From Salinibacter altiplanensis (GTDB taxonomy: Bacteria; Bacteroidota; Rhodothermia; Rhodothermales; Salinibacteraceae): a stretch of 64,000 nucleotides of DNA. The position numbers and the translations under genes were made by a program. Under the pieces are notes generated by a model. That model was not told the DNA's origin, did no database searches, and saw nothing but the letters and a program-made list of their open reading frames with translations. Positions 46,459-56,059 of this stretch are shown piece by piece (position 1 is the stretch's first letter; the number at the start of each line of letters is the position of its first letter). The stretch is taken from NCBI RefSeq assembly GCF_002894645.1, contig NZ_NCQY01000020.1, forward strand, positions 455,926 to 519,925, written 5' to 3'.

Positions 46459-47226
46459 TTAGTGGCGGAGCACGAGGGCCCCGAACATGCGTCCCGTAGG
46501 ACCGTCGGCGGCGCGGTAGGAGAAGAAGTCGTCTGAGCTCTGTCGCGTGCATCGGGCAGACACCTCGATGGCGTCGTCCGGCACCCCTGCCGCTTCGAGC
46601 TGGCGGCGGAGGGCGGCCTTGAGGTCGACGTGGGGACGGTCGGCGTCCTCGGGATGAGCCACGACGGCGTCGTCAAATTCGGCCGCGACCTCCGGGCCCA
46701 CCTCGAAGGCCTGCCGGGAGAGGCACGGTCCCACGTAGGCGCGGATCTGTGCGGGCTCCGCCCCGCAGTCCACCATGGTCGCCACCGTGTCGCCGGCGAC
46801 CCGACGAACCGTGCCCCGCCACCCGGCGTGGCACGCCCCGACGACCTCGTGCGCCGGATCGGCCAGAAGCACAGGCGCACAGTCGGCCGTGGCGATGGCG
46901 AGGAGTAGGCCGGGGGTCGTCGTGACGAGGCCGTCGCAAAAGGGCTCGTGTCGTGGCGCATCGATCACCCGTACGGTGGACCCGTGGACCTGTCCGGCCG
47001 TGGCCAACCGGGCCGGGTCGGTGTGGAAGGAGGCACAAAACCGGCGTCGGTTCTCTTCTACACAACTGGCTGTGTCCCCCACGTGGCGTCCCAGGTTGAG
47101 GGTGTCGTAGGGCGGGCCGCTCACGCCGCCGTGACGAGTGCTCATGCCGGCCCCCACGGATGGCACGTGCGCAAAGATGCGGGGGCGGAGAAGGGGCGAC
47201 CGGTGGGTCGTGGAGGCCCGAGGCAC
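46459..47226 (-). CDS. YfiH/LACC1-family purine nucleoside phosphorylase-oxidase
   Basis: The 255-residue product has the YfiH fold with zinc-site motifs: STRHGGVSGPPY, TADCAPVL (cysteine), CHAGWRGTV (histidine and cysteine) and GPCLS. Relatives have purine-nucleoside phosphorylase, adenosine deaminase or laccase activity; which applies here cannot be read from sequence. The start is ambiguous: the GTG at 47226 preserves the usual N-terminal strand, while the ATG at MSTRHGG would remove it. The gene is divergent from the NfeD operon. Confidence 0.85.
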   Translation of the reverse strand: MPRASTTHRSPLLRPRIFAHVPSVGAGMSTRHGGVSGPPYDTLNLGRHVGDTASCVEENRRRFCASFHTDPARLATAGQVHGSTVRVIDAPRHEPFCDGLVTTTPGLLLAIATADCAPVLLADPAHEVVGACHAGWRGTVRRVAGDTVATMVDCGAEPAQIRAYVGPCLSRQAFEVGPEVAAEFDDAVVAHPEDADRPHVDLKAALRRQLEAAGVPDDAIEVSARCTRQSSDDFFSYRAADGPTGRMFGALVLRH

Positions 47227-47412
47227 GAGGGAGGACGGTGAATGGAAAAAAGTGTAGTTCGTCGACCTAACAGAAAGTGCGCGGATCGGTTCGCGAAACG
47301 TGGAGTGGGGGGATCGGAACGGCGAAGCCGATGCAACCTCTGCCTCCTTCACGCGTGCCAAAAATTCCCTGGTTCCAAAGGGCGAGTGCTCTCAAACACG
47401 ATTCTTTGCTCT

Positions 47413-48009
47413 ATGGACTTGGATCCAACCCTCCTCACCTGGGCCTTCGTCGTCGGCGGGGTGCTCCTCATGCTGATCGAGGCCGTGGTGCCGGGCGGCA
47501 TTGCATTTTTTCTCGGGATCGGGGGTGTGGTGGTGGGGGGACTTCGGGGAATGGGCCTCCTGGTCGATCCCCTGTCGTCGGTCGTGACGTGGGTGTTTTT
47601 GTCGACCGGCCTCACGATTGCGCTGCGGCCCCTCATGCTGCGCTTTGTGCGGGGCGATGTGTCGCTGGCCATGACCGACGAGGACGCGGAGGCCATGGGG
47701 GAGACCGTCACGGTTCTTGAACCGGTCGGGCCGGAGAGCCCGGGGCGCATTCGCTTTCGAGGGGCCGGTTGGGACGCCCGAACGCTTGAGGGCCGACTGC
47801 CGGAGGGGGCCGAGGCCCAGCTGCTCTACCGCGACAACCTGACGTGGGTTGTGGAGCCCGCCGCCCACGCCGACCTTGACGCCGAGCTGTCGGAGGCAAT
47901 CGGCTCCGACGTGTCCAAGCGGAGCGCCGACCGTTCGTCGGGCACCGACGACACGACGTCGGAAGGCTCGGGGTTGGGATACGACCCATCCGCGCGCTCG
48001 CCCAGCTAG
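47413..48009 (+). CDS. NfeD-like membrane protein
   Basis: The 198-residue product has three hydrophobic segments in ~1-80 (LLTWAFVVGGVLLMLIEAVVP, GIAFFLGIGGVVVGG, SVVTWVFLSTGLTIALRPL), then a beta-rich NfeD OB-like domain (~95-155; RIRFRGAGWDARTLEG) and an acidic Ser/Thr tail. NfeD proteins partner with stomatins, and this gene is directly followed by two stomatin-like genes on the same strand. It lacks the ClpP-type protease domain of long NfeDs. The ATG at 47413 begins the first helix region. Confidence 0.85.
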   Translation: MDLDPTLLTWAFVVGGVLLMLIEAVVPGGIAFFLGIGGVVVGGLRGMGLLVDPLSSVVTWVFLSTGLTIALRPLMLRFVRGDVSLAMTDEDAEAMGETVTVLEPVGPESPGRIRFRGAGWDARTLEGRLPEGAEAQLLYRDNLTWVVEPAAHADLDAELSEAIGSDVSKRSADRSSGTDDTTSEGSGLGYDPSARSPS

Positions 48010-48051
48010 TCCCCTGCCCGTTCGCTTCTCACACCCGCTTTCTTCGTGCTC

Positions 48052-48966
48052 ATGTGGACCCTTCTGCTTGCCCTCATTGCCCTGGGGCTGTTTATCTTCT
48101 ACAACACGTTCGTGATCGTCGAGATGCGCGAGGAGGTCATCCTCGAACGCTTCGGCAAGTATCACGACACGCTGCATCCCGGGCTCCACTTTACCATTCC
48201 GCTGGTCGACCGTGTGGCCTACCGGCAGGAGACCCGTGAGCAGGTGCTCGACGTGCCGCACCAGAAGTGCATCACGCAGGACAATATTGAGGTGGATGTG
48301 GACGGCATCGTCTACCTGAAGGTGATGGACCCCTACAAGGCCAGCTACGGCATCAACAACTACCGTCTGGCCGCCGTCAACCTGGCACAGACGACCATGC
48401 GGAGCGAGGTGGGCAAAATTACGCTCGACGATACGTTCAGTGAGCGAGACTCGATGAACGAGGCCATCGTGGAGGAGCTGGACAAGGCCTCCGACCCGTG
48501 GGGCGTGAAGGTGATGCGCTACGAGCTAAAGGACATTCAGCCGTCGCAGGACATCGTGCTCACGATGGAGAAGCAGATGGAGGCCGAGCGCGAGAAGCGC
48601 GCCGAGATCACGGAGTCGAGCGGAGAGCGCGACGCCCGGATCAACGTGTCGGAAGGAAACCGGCAGAAATCGATCCTCATGTCGGAGGGCCAGCGGGAGG
48701 CCCGCGTGAACGAGGCGGAGGGCGAGGCCCGCGAAATGGAGCTCATTGCGGAGGCGACGGCCAACGGCATTGAACGCATCGCGGACGCGATCGCTCAGCC
48801 CGGTGGCTCCCTTGCCGTCAAGATGCGCCTTACCGAGCAATTCGTGGATCGCCTCGGCGAGGTTGTGGACGGTGCCAACGTGAGTGTGCTTCCGATGGAG
48901 GCTGCCAACCTGAAGTCGTTCTTCGAAGGGGCGTCCGAGGTTACAAACCCGATCCAGAACACGTAG
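48052..48966 (+). CDS. Stomatin/SPFH (Band 7) membrane protein
   Basis: The 304-residue protein has one N-terminal membrane helix (~3-20) and an SPFH domain (~22-190; REEVILERFGKYHDTLHPGLHFTIP). A long charged coiled coil (~190-250; GNRQKSILMSEGQREARVNEAEG) precedes the C-terminus. It probably oligomerises into membrane microdomain rings. The ATG at 48052 is preferred over an in-frame GTG two codons earlier. It lies 42 bases after the NfeD gene and 46 bases before a paralogue, so all three are likely one operon. Confidence 0.9.
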   Translation: MWTLLLALIALGLFIFYNTFVIVEMREEVILERFGKYHDTLHPGLHFTIPLVDRVAYRQETREQVLDVPHQKCITQDNIEVDVDGIVYLKVMDPYKASYGINNYRLAAVNLAQTTMRSEVGKITLDDTFSERDSMNEAIVEELDKASDPWGVKVMRYELKDIQPSQDIVLTMEKQMEAEREKRAEITESSGERDARINVSEGNRQKSILMSEGQREARVNEAEGEAREMELIAEATANGIERIADAIAQPGGSLAVKMRLTEQFVDRLGEVVDGANVSVLPMEAANLKSFFEGASEVTNPIQNT

Positions 48967-49012
48967 TCCGCTTCCCGCCTGCTCCGCTCTCTACGTCAAG
49001 TCCCTTAGTTCT

Positions 49013-50023
49013 ATGGACGCGTCTCCCCTTGAATTCCTCAACACCCTCAGCCTCGGCATCCTGTCGCTGTTGGCGATCTACGTGGCCTACAAGTTCCTGC
49101 GGGCCATCCGGTTCGTGCCGCAACAGAACGCATACGTGGTGGAGCGGCTCGGCAACTACCACAAGACGCTGCGCGCCGGCTTCCATGCCCTGATCCCCTT
49201 CATCGACCGTGTCGCCTACACGCTCGACCTTCGGGAGCAGGCCATCCCCGTGGAACCGCAGGAGTGCTTCACGGAAGACAACGTGCGGGTCGAGGTTGAC
49301 GGCATCATCTACCTGAGCGTCACCAATCCGGAGAATGCGGCCTACGGCGTGACCGACTATCGCCGCGGGGCCATTCAGTTGGCGCAGACCACGACCCGCT
49401 CGGTCATCGGGCGCATGGAGCTGGACACCACCTTCCAGGAGCGGGCGGCCATCAGCCAGGCGGTCGTCGAGGTGCTGAGCGAGGTGGAGCAGACGTGGGG
49501 CATCAAGGTGCACCGCTACGAGATCAAGAACATCGACACGCCCCGCACGGTGCAGCAGGCCATGGAGCGGCAGATGACTGCCGAGCGGGAGCGCCGCGCC
49601 ACGGTGGCCCGGTCCGAGGGCAAGCAGCAGTCCACGGTCAACGACGCGGAGGGCGAGAAGCAGGAGTTGATCAACCAGTCGGAAGGGGAGAAGCAGCGCC
49701 GGATCAACGAGGCCGAAGGCCAGGCCCAAGAAATCGAAGCGCTGGCCGAGGCGACGGCGGAGGCGATCGAGCGCGTGGCCGCGTCCGTTTCCGCCCCGGG
49801 GGGAGAGGAGGCCGTGAAGCTGCGCCTGGCGGAGCAGTACCTCGACACGATTGCCAAGCTGGGCAAAGAGGAGAACGAGGTGCTCTTGCCGGCCGACCTG
49901 ACGAAGTACGAGTCGGTCATCGATGGCCTCTCGCTCGACGAGTTCACGCTGCGGTCCGACGGTGAGACGTCGCACCCGTCTGGGGATGGCGCGGCCGGAG
50001 AAAGCCGATCGCAAAGCGACTAG
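49013..50023 (+). CDS. Second stomatin/SPFH (Band 7) membrane protein
   Basis: The 336-residue protein has a membrane helix (~10-28), an SPFH domain (~32-200; RFVPQQNAYVVERLGNYHKTLRAGFHALIP) and a coiled coil with three Gly-Glu-Gly-Lys-type repeats (~200-255). A Ser/Gly/Asp tail ends the chain. It parallels the upstream stomatin but is clearly divergent, suggesting an old duplication. It is the last gene of the NfeD operon and convergent with the methyltransferase gene. Confidence 0.9.
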   Translation: MDASPLEFLNTLSLGILSLLAIYVAYKFLRAIRFVPQQNAYVVERLGNYHKTLRAGFHALIPFIDRVAYTLDLREQAIPVEPQECFTEDNVRVEVDGIIYLSVTNPENAAYGVTDYRRGAIQLAQTTTRSVIGRMELDTTFQERAAISQAVVEVLSEVEQTWGIKVHRYEIKNIDTPRTVQQAMERQMTAERERRATVARSEGKQQSTVNDAEGEKQELINQSEGEKQRRINEAEGQAQEIEALAEATAEAIERVAASVSAPGGEEAVKLRLAEQYLDTIAKLGKEENEVLLPADLTKYESVIDGLSLDEFTLRSDGETSHPSGDGAAGESRSQSD

Positions 50024-50053
50024 AGCGGTGCTGGCGACGAAGCCGTGTGCCGG

Positions 50054-50830
50054 CTACTCGACTGGCTTTCGGAAGACCATGAAGTGCTGGCGGGGAAGCA
50101 TGTCTTTGGTCTCCACCCACTCCAGGCCCACCGCCCGCATCTCTTTTCGGGCCTGGGTCTCCGTCATCTTGTGCAGCGTCTTGATGGGAATGCTTGGGTC
50201 CTCCCGGGGATACTCGACAAGCACGACGCGCCCGCCGGGTGTGAGGTCTTCTGCGAGTGCTGTCATCATCTCGTAAGGGTGGGAAAACTCGTGGTAGGCA
50301 TCCACCATGTAGGCGAGGTCGACAGAGTCGGCTGGGAGCTGTGGGTCCGTCGCCGTCCCGCGGACAGGCACCACGTTCTCCACGCCCCGCTCGTCGATGC
50401 GCTCCCGCATCATGGTCAGCATCTCCGGCTGGATGTCGACCGCGAGGACGTTGCCCCGCGGCACCCGCGGGGCGACGCGGAACGAGAGATACCCTGTTCC
50501 GGCCCCGATGTCGGCCACGGTGTCGGACGGGTCGAGCGGCAGACTGTCGACGAGCAGGTCGGGGCGCTCCTTCTTCTCCCGCGCAGGGCGCTCTAGCCAG
50601 TCTGCCCCGCGGTGGCCCATGACCTTCGAAATTTCACGGCCCATGTACACCTTGCCGATGCCGTTTCGGCTCGGCGAGCGCTGGGTGTAGACCTCCGATG
50701 TATCGGTTGTGTCCGACCGAGCGGAAGGGACTTGTGTGGGAGGAATGTTCGGGGCCGGGACGCCCAGTAGGCCGCCGGCCATGAGCACGAGCATGAGACT
50801 GCCCGTTGTGAAAAGTAGAGATTTAGACAT
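50054..50830 (-). CDS. Exported SAM-dependent methyltransferase
   Basis: The 258-residue product has an N-terminal hydrophobic segment (~8-25; LMLVLMAGGLLGVPA) that looks like a signal or anchor, followed by a class I methyltransferase fold: VADIGAGTGYLSF (motif I, ~97-109), VDIQPEM, LPADSVDLAYMVDAYHEF and GGRVVLVEYP. Export of a SAM enzyme is odd, since SAM is cytoplasmic; the segment may simply anchor it. The ATG at 50830 (MSKSLLFTTGS) is chosen over an upstream start. The substrate is unknown. Confidence 0.85.
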   Translation of the reverse strand: MSKSLLFTTGSLMLVLMAGGLLGVPAPNIPPTQVPSARSDTTDTSEVYTQRSPSRNGIGKVYMGREISKVMGHRGADWLERPAREKKERPDLLVDSLPLDPSDTVADIGAGTGYLSFRVAPRVPRGNVLAVDIQPEMLTMMRERIDERGVENVVPVRGTATDPQLPADSVDLAYMVDAYHEFSHPYEMMTALAEDLTPGGRVVLVEYPREDPSIPIKTLHKMTETQARKEMRAVGLEWVETKDMLPRQHFMVFRKPVE

Positions 50831-50976
50831 GGGCGGGCGACGCAGCGATGACGGAAAACCGGGGAGCTGCCCCAATGCAAATGACCGCTGGGGGGTTGTC
50901 CCACAGCGGCCAAACGGACAGGCGTATCAGCCTTCTTACAATACCAGTCCGGCAGGAATGCAGGACCGGGAAGGAC

Positions 50977-51228
50977 TCACCCAATCAGCTTCTTGCGGTC
51001 TGTTCGTGCAAACTGTTGCTTGGACGCCCACGCGGTCCGGTAGGCCGTTTCAACGCGCTCGCGAAGCACGCCGCCCGTTGCGGAAAGCATGAATGAGACC
51101 GGGGCAAGCAGTGTGTTGAGAATCAAGAACCCGACGATGTGTGGACGCGACTGTGGACGCCCAAAAATGTACGTCTCGAGCCCAACGTACGCAGTCCAGA
51201 GAAAAGCGAGTGTAAGATATACAGCCAT
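50977..51228 (-). CDS. Small membrane protein, unknown function
   Basis: This 83-residue protein starts at ATG 51228 with two hydrophobic helices (~2-20 and ~33-52) and a basic C-terminus (ERVETAYRTAWASKQQF..., ending KKLIG). Codon use matches real genes here. I recognise no family. It stands between the exported methyltransferase and an AT-richer gap, on the same strand as the methyltransferase. Confidence 0.6.
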   Translation of the reverse strand: MAVYLTLAFLWTAYVGLETYIFGRPQSRPHIVGFLILNTLLAPVSFMLSATGGVLRERVETAYRTAWASKQQFARTDRKKLIG

Positions 51229-51843
51229 ATGAAGCTTATGTGGTTTGATTAGAATGTATGAGGTCGATGGGCAGCGTGCCCGAAAAAATTGGGGGCATCG
51301 TTGAGGAAGACAATCCAACTTTTTAGACCAGTTTGTGGTATTGTGCCTCCTCGAAGCCGGATCAGGTAATACAAGAGAAAGCCCCCACAGTTTTGGGATA
51401 GATAGATCTTTACGACGACGATCATCAGATGAAGGAAGAAGTTCAAGTTGTTGTGAGTAGATGAAGGGGCGTGTACAAAAGAATCGATGCTCTTCCCAGA
51501 GATCCGGCGGACAATCCCGACAAGGGGACAGGTCCCCTTGGCCCTGAGAAACATGACGGTGGAGACAAGAGGGGGACGTTGGACACAGATCCTCCCGCGG
51601 GACTGGGGGACACCTCGCGTATTGGTTCTGCCCCATCGTTTCTGTTGACCGACGGTGCCGATCGGTGACCTCCGTCTGTGTCGTCCACGTGGAGACGGGG
51701 AAAAATGCGGAGACCAGATGGATCTGAGGTGCACAATCGAACCCCACTCGTCCGCGTGCATTGGATTTGAATCCACTTAAACTGCTGACCGGAATGTTTT
51801 CCCCGGCCTCGGCATTACATTTCCCATACTTCCTCCCCGCCTT
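51229..51843. other. AT-richer intergenic region
   Basis: This 615-base gap between the divergent small membrane protein and UPF0182 genes is noticeably AT-richer in its first ~220 bases (51240-51460) than the surrounding DNA. Short frames cross it, but none has convincing composition; an imperfect stem around 51302-51351 is too weak to call. It could be a transferred or regulatory segment. Confidence 0.4.
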
Positions 51844-54702
51844 ATGTCGATTCTCCGGTCGAGTCGCCTCCTCCAGGTCCTGCTCGGCGTCGTTGGTGTC
51901 GTGTTTACCGTGTTGCTCGTGACCCCGGAGCTGGTCGTTGAGTACTTCTGGTTGAGCGAGCTGGACTACTCGAGCGTGTTCTGGACGATTCGGGGCACGC
52001 AGGTATTGCTGTTTGTGCTCGTCTTTTTGGTCGCGGGGTTGTACTTCGGGGGCAATTTTCGCGTCCTGGTCCGCAACATTCCCCCCCTCTGGGCCTCGCG
52101 GTGGGCGCAGGAGGGAGAGGCGCCCCAAGTGGGGGGCGAGCCGCTCACGCGCGGTCGCCTGGAGCGCCTGGCCTACGTTGTTGCGGGGGTGCTCAGCCTG
52201 CTTTTCGCTGCGGGGTTTTCGGGGCGGTGGAATGACCTGCTCCGGTTCTGGTACGCGGGCTCTTACGGACAAAGCGACCCTGTCTACGGGGTGGACCTGG
52301 CGTTCTACATGCTGGAGCTTCCGTTTCTGCAGGCCCTCCAGAGCGGTGTCGTCGGACTGGCGTTTCTCGGTTTGCTGGCGCTCGTGACCGGATACGTTAT
52401 CGCCGGACAGATCGGCATTCAAGACGGTGGGTTCGAGGCCGACTCGGGGGCCCTCCGGCATCTGGGGGCGAATATTATCTTTCTTCTGGTTGGATGGGCC
52501 TGGGGCTTCTATCTGGACCTGTATGAGCTGTTGCAGGAGGGGGGAGGGGCCGTTTATGGCGCGGGCTACACGGACGTCAATGTCATGATTCCGGCCCTTT
52601 ACGTGATGGTCGCGGCTACCATCGGGCTCGCGGCACTGATTGGGCTCAACCTGTACCGGCGGCGGCTTCGGCTCCTTGGAATCGGGGCCGTGGGGTACAT
52701 TGCGCTGCTGATCGGCGGGCTGGTGTTGGCCCCGTCCCTCGTCACGCAGCTGACCGTGCTGCCGAGTGAGTTGCAGGTGGAGCGCCCCTACCTGCAGAAC
52801 AACATCGACATGACCCGGGAGGCGTACGCGCTTAAGGACTTCAAGGAGCGGTCGTATCCGGCCCAGCCGGACCTTCCGGCGGACGCCGTGGAAGACAACG
52901 AGGCAACCATCGACAACGTGCGGCTCTGGGACCCCCGGCTTCTCATCGACACCTACCGGCAGCTGCAGGAGATTCGTCTCTACTATGAGTTCTACAACGT
53001 GGACGTGGACCGGTACATGCTTGACGGGGACTACCGGCAGGTAATGGTGTCGCCCCGAGAGCTTACCCAGCAGCTTCCGGAGGATACCTGGGACAACCGG
53101 CATGTCCGCTTCACGCACGGGTACGGCTCGGTGTCCAACCTCGTGGCGCGGGAGGGGTCGGAGGGGAGTCCGGAGTTTCTCACGCAGGACATTCCGCCGC
53201 AGTCCAGGTACGAGTCGTTGGACGTCGACAATCCGGCGCTCTATTACGGGGAGCGCACGCCCAACTACCGCATCGTGCCGGCGGGGGTCTCGGAAGACTC
53301 ATTGGAGCTGGACTTTCCCCGGTCTGGAGGCAACAAGTACACCCGGTACGGCGGCGAAGGAGGCGTGTCCGTGGGGAGCTTCTGGAAGCAGCTGCTCTTC
53401 TCGTACTACTTGAGCGACTTCAACATCCTCCTCACCGACTACGTCCAAGACGACAGTCAGATTCAGTTCTGGAATCAGGTGGAAGAGCGGGTGCGCCACG
53501 TGGCGCCCTTCTTGAAGCTCGACAAGGACCCCTATCTGGTCCACGGCGACGACCGCCACTACTACATCGTGGACGCCTACACGACCAGCAACTTCTTTCC
53601 CTACTCGGAGCCCATTCGGGGGCAGCAGGGCTACGAGGGCACGCGCTACATCCGAAACTCCGTGAAGGTGGTGGTCGACGCATACAGTGGAGAGGTGTCC
53701 CTGTACGTGTCGGATTCGGAAGACCCAATTGTTCAGACCTACGAGCGAATCTTCCCGGAGCTCTTCCAGTCGCTTGACACCATGCCGCAGTTGCTGCAGG
53801 ACCACATCCGGTACCCGCAAGACTTTTTCGAGATTCAGATGGAGCGGTATCGGCGCTACCACCAGACGCAGCCCCAGGTCTTCTACAACAACGAGGACCT
53901 CTGGACGCGTCCGAACGAGCAGTACGCGAACCGGCAGCGCAAGATGGAGCCGTACTACATTCTCACGGACCTGCCGGGAAAAGACGATGCCGGGCTGGAA
54001 TTCATGCTCATGCTGCCCATGACGCCCGACGGGCGGGACAACATGATCGGCTGGGTGGCGGCCCGCTCCGACCCTGAAAACTACGGAGAGGTCGTCGTCT
54101 ACGAGCTCCCGAAGGACCGGCTCATTCGCGGACCCAACCAGATTGAGTCGCGCATCGACCAGGACACTGAGATCTCCCAACAGCTGTCGCTGTGGGACCA
54201 GCGGGGGTCGAGCGTCATCCGCGGCAACTTGATTGTGGTGCCTATTGAGGAGTCGTTCCTCTACGTGGAGCCGATCTACCTGATTGCCGACGACATCCAG
54301 ATTCCGGAAATGCAGCGCGTCATCGCGGCGACCGATCAGGGGGTGGCCATGCAGCGCACCCTGCGCCAGTCGCTCAACAGCGTGCTAGGGGAGCAGGTGG
54401 TGGAGACCCGCGACCAGGCGCTGGCCCAGATGGAGCAGGCCGCACAGACGGCACAGGCGGCGTCCCCGGAGCAGGTGGAGGGGCTGGAGCGGGCCAAAGA
54501 CCTTATCCAGGAGGCACGGGATGCCCTTCAGGGAGGCGACTTTGCCACCTTTGGCGATCGGTTCGACGAGTTGCAGCGGGTCCTCAACGACGTGCCGCTT
54601 CCCGACACGACCGGCACCGTCCCGCCCCCGACATCGTCCGACACGACCGGCACCACCACGCCCTCGACAGGAGAGGTATCAGCGGTCAGTGGAGGAGCGT
54701 AG
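51844..54702 (+). CDS. UPF0182 family membrane protein
   Basis: This 952-residue integral membrane protein has about seven helices in residues ~8-330, followed by a large hydrophilic domain (~330-860) rich in Tyr/Asp/Arg (YYGERTPNYRIVP, YIRNSVKVVVDAYSG). A coiled-coil stretch (~862-920) and a short Pro/Thr-rich tail end the chain. UPF0182 (COG1615) proteins are widespread and full-length here, but their function is not established; I make no claim. The ATG at 51844 gives the first helix at the expected position. Confidence 0.9.
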   Translation: MSILRSSRLLQVLLGVVGVVFTVLLVTPELVVEYFWLSELDYSSVFWTIRGTQVLLFVLVFLVAGLYFGGNFRVLVRNIPPLWASRWAQEGEAPQVGGEPLTRGRLERLAYVVAGVLSLLFAAGFSGRWNDLLRFWYAGSYGQSDPVYGVDLAFYMLELPFLQALQSGVVGLAFLGLLALVTGYVIAGQIGIQDGGFEADSGALRHLGANIIFLLVGWAWGFYLDLYELLQEGGGAVYGAGYTDVNVMIPALYVMVAATIGLAALIGLNLYRRRLRLLGIGAVGYIALLIGGLVLAPSLVTQLTVLPSELQVERPYLQNNIDMTREAYALKDFKERSYPAQPDLPADAVEDNEATIDNVRLWDPRLLIDTYRQLQEIRLYYEFYNVDVDRYMLDGDYRQVMVSPRELTQQLPEDTWDNRHVRFTHGYGSVSNLVAREGSEGSPEFLTQDIPPQSRYESLDVDNPALYYGERTPNYRIVPAGVSEDSLELDFPRSGGNKYTRYGGEGGVSVGSFWKQLLFSYYLSDFNILLTDYVQDDSQIQFWNQVEERVRHVAPFLKLDKDPYLVHGDDRHYYIVDAYTTSNFFPYSEPIRGQQGYEGTRYIRNSVKVVVDAYSGEVSLYVSDSEDPIVQTYERIFPELFQSLDTMPQLLQDHIRYPQDFFEIQMERYRRYHQTQPQVFYNNEDLWTRPNEQYANRQRKMEPYYILTDLPGKDDAGLEFMLMLPMTPDGRDNMIGWVAARSDPENYGEVVVYELPKDRLIRGPNQIESRIDQDTEISQQLSLWDQRGSSVIRGNLIVVPIEESFLYVEPIYLIADDIQIPEMQRVIAATDQGVAMQRTLRQSLNSVLGEQVVETRDQALAQMEQAAQTAQAASPEQVEGLERAKDLIQEARDALQGGDFATFGDRFDELQRVLNDVPLPDTTGTVPPPTSSDTTGTTTPSTGEVSAVSGGA

Positions 54703-54714
54703 GCCCGTGTGCCC

Positions 54715-55185
54715 TCAGCGCTTCTGAATCAGAATCCAGTTGTTCTCTGCTTCGTCGCGGTAGAGCCGCACGTCCACCAGGGTGGGGCGCATCTGGTAGG
54801 TGAACGTATACGTGAAGTACTCGTCGAGCCCCCCCTCCCGAACCCCATCCTTGAAGCGGCCGAAGAACAGAGGGTTGTTGCTGCACGGGGCCAGCTCGGT
54901 GAAGAAGTTGGCCCCGACGGCATCTGCGGGATCGATGCCACTCAGGTTCGACTCGTAGCGGTTGTAGAGCTGCACAACCCCAGCGTCGTTGATCTGAATA
55001 ATGCCGAACGGAGCTGCGTTCAACTCGTCCTCGTCGGCATGGCGTAGCGCCTCCCCCACGCCGTCGTCGCCGAACTCCAGGTCTGTCGCCGGGGGCTCGG
55101 GCTCCTTGGGGCCATCAGTGTCGCCGGAGGACGACTCCGGGCCGTCCTCGCGCAGGTATGAGTATGGATTCTGGGCGTCAGACAT
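54715..55185 (-). CDS. pyp: Photoactive yellow protein (PAS-type blue-light sensor)
   Basis: The 156-residue soluble protein aligns without gaps to PYP after a 32-residue acidic N-terminal extension. The chromophore cysteine is Cys101 in ELAPC, with Tyr74 and Glu78 (the residues that hydrogen-bond p-coumarate) and Met132 conserved. Positions equivalent to Thr50 and Arg52 are Ser82 and Ile84, likely shifting colour and kinetics. p-Coumaric acid bound by thioester gives blue-light photocycling. A PYP from Salinibacter ruber has been described, as I recall; its tyrosine ammonia lyase and coumarate ligase genes are not in this window. No partner kinase or cyclase is adjacent, so its output is unknown. 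The ATG at 55185 is clear. Confidence 0.93.
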   Translation of the reverse strand: MSDAQNPYSYLREDGPESSSGDTDGPKEPEPPATDLEFGDDGVGEALRHADEDELNAAPFGIIQINDAGVVQLYNRYESNLSGIDPADAVGANFFTELAPCSNNPLFFGRFKDGVREGGLDEYFTYTFTYQMRPTLVDVRLYRDEAENNWILIQKR

Positions 55186-55557
55186 GAGGGCGAGCGCGGC
55201 AGAGAGACTGTCAAGAAGGTGGTGATGTCTGCAGGCCCACGTCTAGGCGGTGGAAGAGACCCTTTCTGGCAGTTCACGTCCCCTGTCGTGGTCGGAAAAC
55301 ATTGCGTTCGGGATGAACGGCCTCAATCCACCGTGTGGACGGTGGCGTCCTCGTTTTGGGGAAGAGGCGGATGTAACCAATCCGCTATGAACAAAGTCCC
55401 GGGCAGCCCGCGAGAATCCTTGGCTAATGCCTTCAATATGACTCCATCGAGGACATCAACCTACGGACTACGCATCACTTTTCGAAGTCGTCGCCGAACT
55501 GGGGAGAGCACAACTGGGAGAGCACAGCGACCGTCATTGAATCTGTGGCAGAAGCAC
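55186..55557. other. Intergenic region between PYP and a hypothetical gene
   Basis: The gap holds the divergent promoters of both genes. The frame of the downstream hypothetical gene stays open through most of it, with an ATG at 55387, but its residues (GSPRESLANAFNM...) are not convincing. No other feature is seen. Confidence 0.4.
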
Positions 55558-56001
55558 ATGGGACAAAACACAGGCCAGCCGACGGGGGCCACCCCCACGT
55601 TCGACGATCTTAGACAGCAGGTCGAAACGGCCCTGCACGGCTCGTTGGAGAAAGAGTGGGACGAGGTGTTGGGGCAGTGGGCGGAAGGAAGCCCGTCCGA
55701 ACGCCAGGCCGTGCGCCGGTACGTGACCGAGCTCCGAGACCGGGTGCTCGATAGCCTGCTGGCCGCCGACACGGTCGATGAACTCAGGCGAGGTCTTGCC
55801 CTCGGATACGCTGAGATGAAGTGCCACTGGACGATGCTCAACACACGCATCCAGCACCAGACGGCTCAGAATGGCCGTCCGGAACAGCCGCTCATCTACC
55901 GGGCCACCTGTGTGAGTCTCATCGTGCAGGCCCTTGAGCCCCTTCTCGACCGCGAGCACGTCGAGGACCTCGCCTCCTTTCTGGCCGAGCCGCTCGCGTA
56001 G
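55558..56001 (+). CDS. Hypothetical protein
   Basis: The 147-residue, helix-rich soluble protein has an acidic-basic amphipathic composition (FDDLRQQVETALHGSLEKEWDEVL, ELRDRVLDSLLAADTVDELRRGLALGYAEM). I recognise no family. Codon use is normal for this genome. The start is chosen at ATG 55558 (MGQNTGQP); an earlier in-frame ATG at 55387 would add 57 residues of low-quality sequence. Confidence 0.6.
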   Translation: MGQNTGQPTGATPTFDDLRQQVETALHGSLEKEWDEVLGQWAEGSPSERQAVRRYVTELRDRVLDSLLAADTVDELRRGLALGYAEMKCHWTMLNTRIQHQTAQNGRPEQPLIYRATCVSLIVQALEPLLDREHVEDLASFLAEPLA

Positions 56002-56059
56002 TCAGCGGGGCAAGTCCCGACTACCCCCCGGCGCGGTCTCAAGGCAAATCTCCAGCCCC

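Noticed and set aside
51302-51351. Imperfect hairpin in the AT-rich gap
   Set aside because: Several mismatches and no T-run; too weak to call a terminator or element.
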